64,000 nucleotides of DNA from Gorsachius magnificus (taxonomy: Eukaryota > Chordata > Aves > Pelecaniformes > Ardeidae), in contig CM067082.1 of NCBI GenBank assembly GCA_034008185.1, forward strand, positions 125,303,988 to 125,367,987, written 5' to 3'. Below are positions 63,811 to 64,000 of the stretch, in pieces. Within the stretch, counting starts at the first letter, position 1; each line of letters begins with the position of its first letter. Under the pieces are notes generated by a model. That model was given only the letters and a program-made list of their open reading frames with translations. It had not been told where the DNA came from and made no database searches. The translations under genes were made by a program, and so were the position numbers.

Positions 63811-63818
63811 TATAAATA
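63811..63818 (+). promoter_or_regulatory. TATA box of FERD3L-like gene
   Basis: TATAAATA in a GC-rich surround (CCGGGGGGT before, AACGCCGCCGGGG after). Its first base lies 63 bp before the ATG at 63874. Transcription from the usual 25-32 bp downstream would start at about 63838-63845, giving a 5' leader of about 30 nt. No start codon lies between the inferred start site and 63874. Confidence 0.65.
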
Positions 63819-63873
63819 TTAACGCCGCCGGGGCTGGGGATGGGGGTCCAGATTAAGCCCTCTCCGAAGTAAG

Positions 63874-64000
63874 ATGTCAGCCAGCCTCTTCCCAGCCCAC
63901 CAGCACCCGGGACTGCTGGATGAGCTGCACGGCAGAGCCCCGCAAGTGCCCTGCCCTGAGGGGCTGCTGGGCGCCTCGGTGCTGGATTTCGTGGCCGACC
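63874..64000 (+). CDS. FERD3L: FERD3L-like bHLH factor, N-terminus (cut by window edge)
   Basis: The frame opens at ATG 63874 with A at -3, has an in-frame TAA upstream at 63820-63822, and stays open to the window edge (42 codons). It begins MSASLFPAHQHPGLLDELHG and residues 36-42 read VLDFVAD. This block matches the N-terminal VLDFVADLSL signature I recall for FERD3L (Nato3, N-twist, Ptf1b). That protein is an intronless nuclear bHLH factor that binds E-boxes as a heterodimer with E-proteins and acts in floor-plate and ventral midbrain progenitors. The bHLH domain lies beyond the window and is not seen. The N-terminus before VLDFVAD is 35 residues, against about a dozen in the human protein as I remember it. 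The context fits: a CpG island, TATA promoter and a large gene desert, as beside TWIST1. A KLF factor (which can also contain a VLDF motif) was considered and fits worse. Confidence 0.75.
   Translation, partial: MSASLFPAHQHPGLLDELHGRAPQVPCPEGLLGASVLDFVAD

Noticed and set aside
63473..63856. 127-codon + strand frame just before the FERD3L-like start
   Set aside because: It is in a different frame from 63874, ends at TAA 63854-63856, covers the promoter and TATA box, and has no known domain.
63874..64000. KLF-family zinc-finger factor as an alternative identity
   Set aside because: Some KLF proteins have a VLDF-type motif, but their flanking residues differ, whereas VLDFVAD continues the FERD3L N-terminal signature.
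1..64000. tRNA, rRNA, microRNA genes, CRISPR arrays, bacterial-type operons or origins
   Set aside because: Nothing with the needed structure was seen. The repeats present are dispersed retroelements and microsatellites, not regularly spaced arrays.

Overview
This is vertebrate, almost certainly avian, nuclear DNA. It holds at least eight CR1 LINE copies, most 5'-truncated, several ending in the ATTCTATG-type octamer tail typical of bird CR1, and three solo LTRs of endogenous-retrovirus type. There is no dense coding, no operon structure, and no spliced gene that I can support over the first 62 kb. The species cannot be read from the sequence; the LTR family beginning TGTCGTGGTTTAACCC suggests a neoavian bird rather than a galliform, from memory only.

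Layout. Positions 1-62,000 are an AT-rich gene desert. Its recognisable content is mobile: CR1 at 3259-3877, 8651-9567, 12017-12243, 24085-24275, 34691-34829, 35768-36641, an ancient copy at 49932-51190, and the longest copy at 54785-56420, which carries a broken reverse-transcriptase ORF. Solo LTRs lie at 22733-23298, 30313-30904 and (less certain) 31143-31857, each bounded by a perfect 5-bp target duplication. The rest is unique sequence with a few microsatellites, a 115-bp polypurine tract, two G-quadruplex motifs, one perfect 24-bp palindrome and one 11-bp-stem hairpin. From about 62,040 the composition switches to a GC- and CpG-rich island (to about 63,150). A proximal promoter zone follows, with a TATA box at 63811-63818.

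The only real gene is cut by the right edge: a + strand start codon at 63874 opens a frame whose residues 36-42 read VLDFVAD. This matches the N-terminal signature I know from FERD3L (Nato3/N-twist), an intronless bHLH transcription factor next to TWIST1. If that is right, the window is the 5' intergenic desert of FERD3L, on the side away from TWIST1 and towards POLR1F/TWISTNB in the mammalian arrangement, and any function in it is expected to be cis-regulatory.

The most unusual observation is a 675-bp stretch that reads as identical between two CR1 copies in opposite orientation (35963-36637 and 55552-56226), while their adjoining 3' ends are only about 80% alike. This points to gene conversion, template switching or an assembly artefact. 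I found no evidence for an undescribed protein-coding system.
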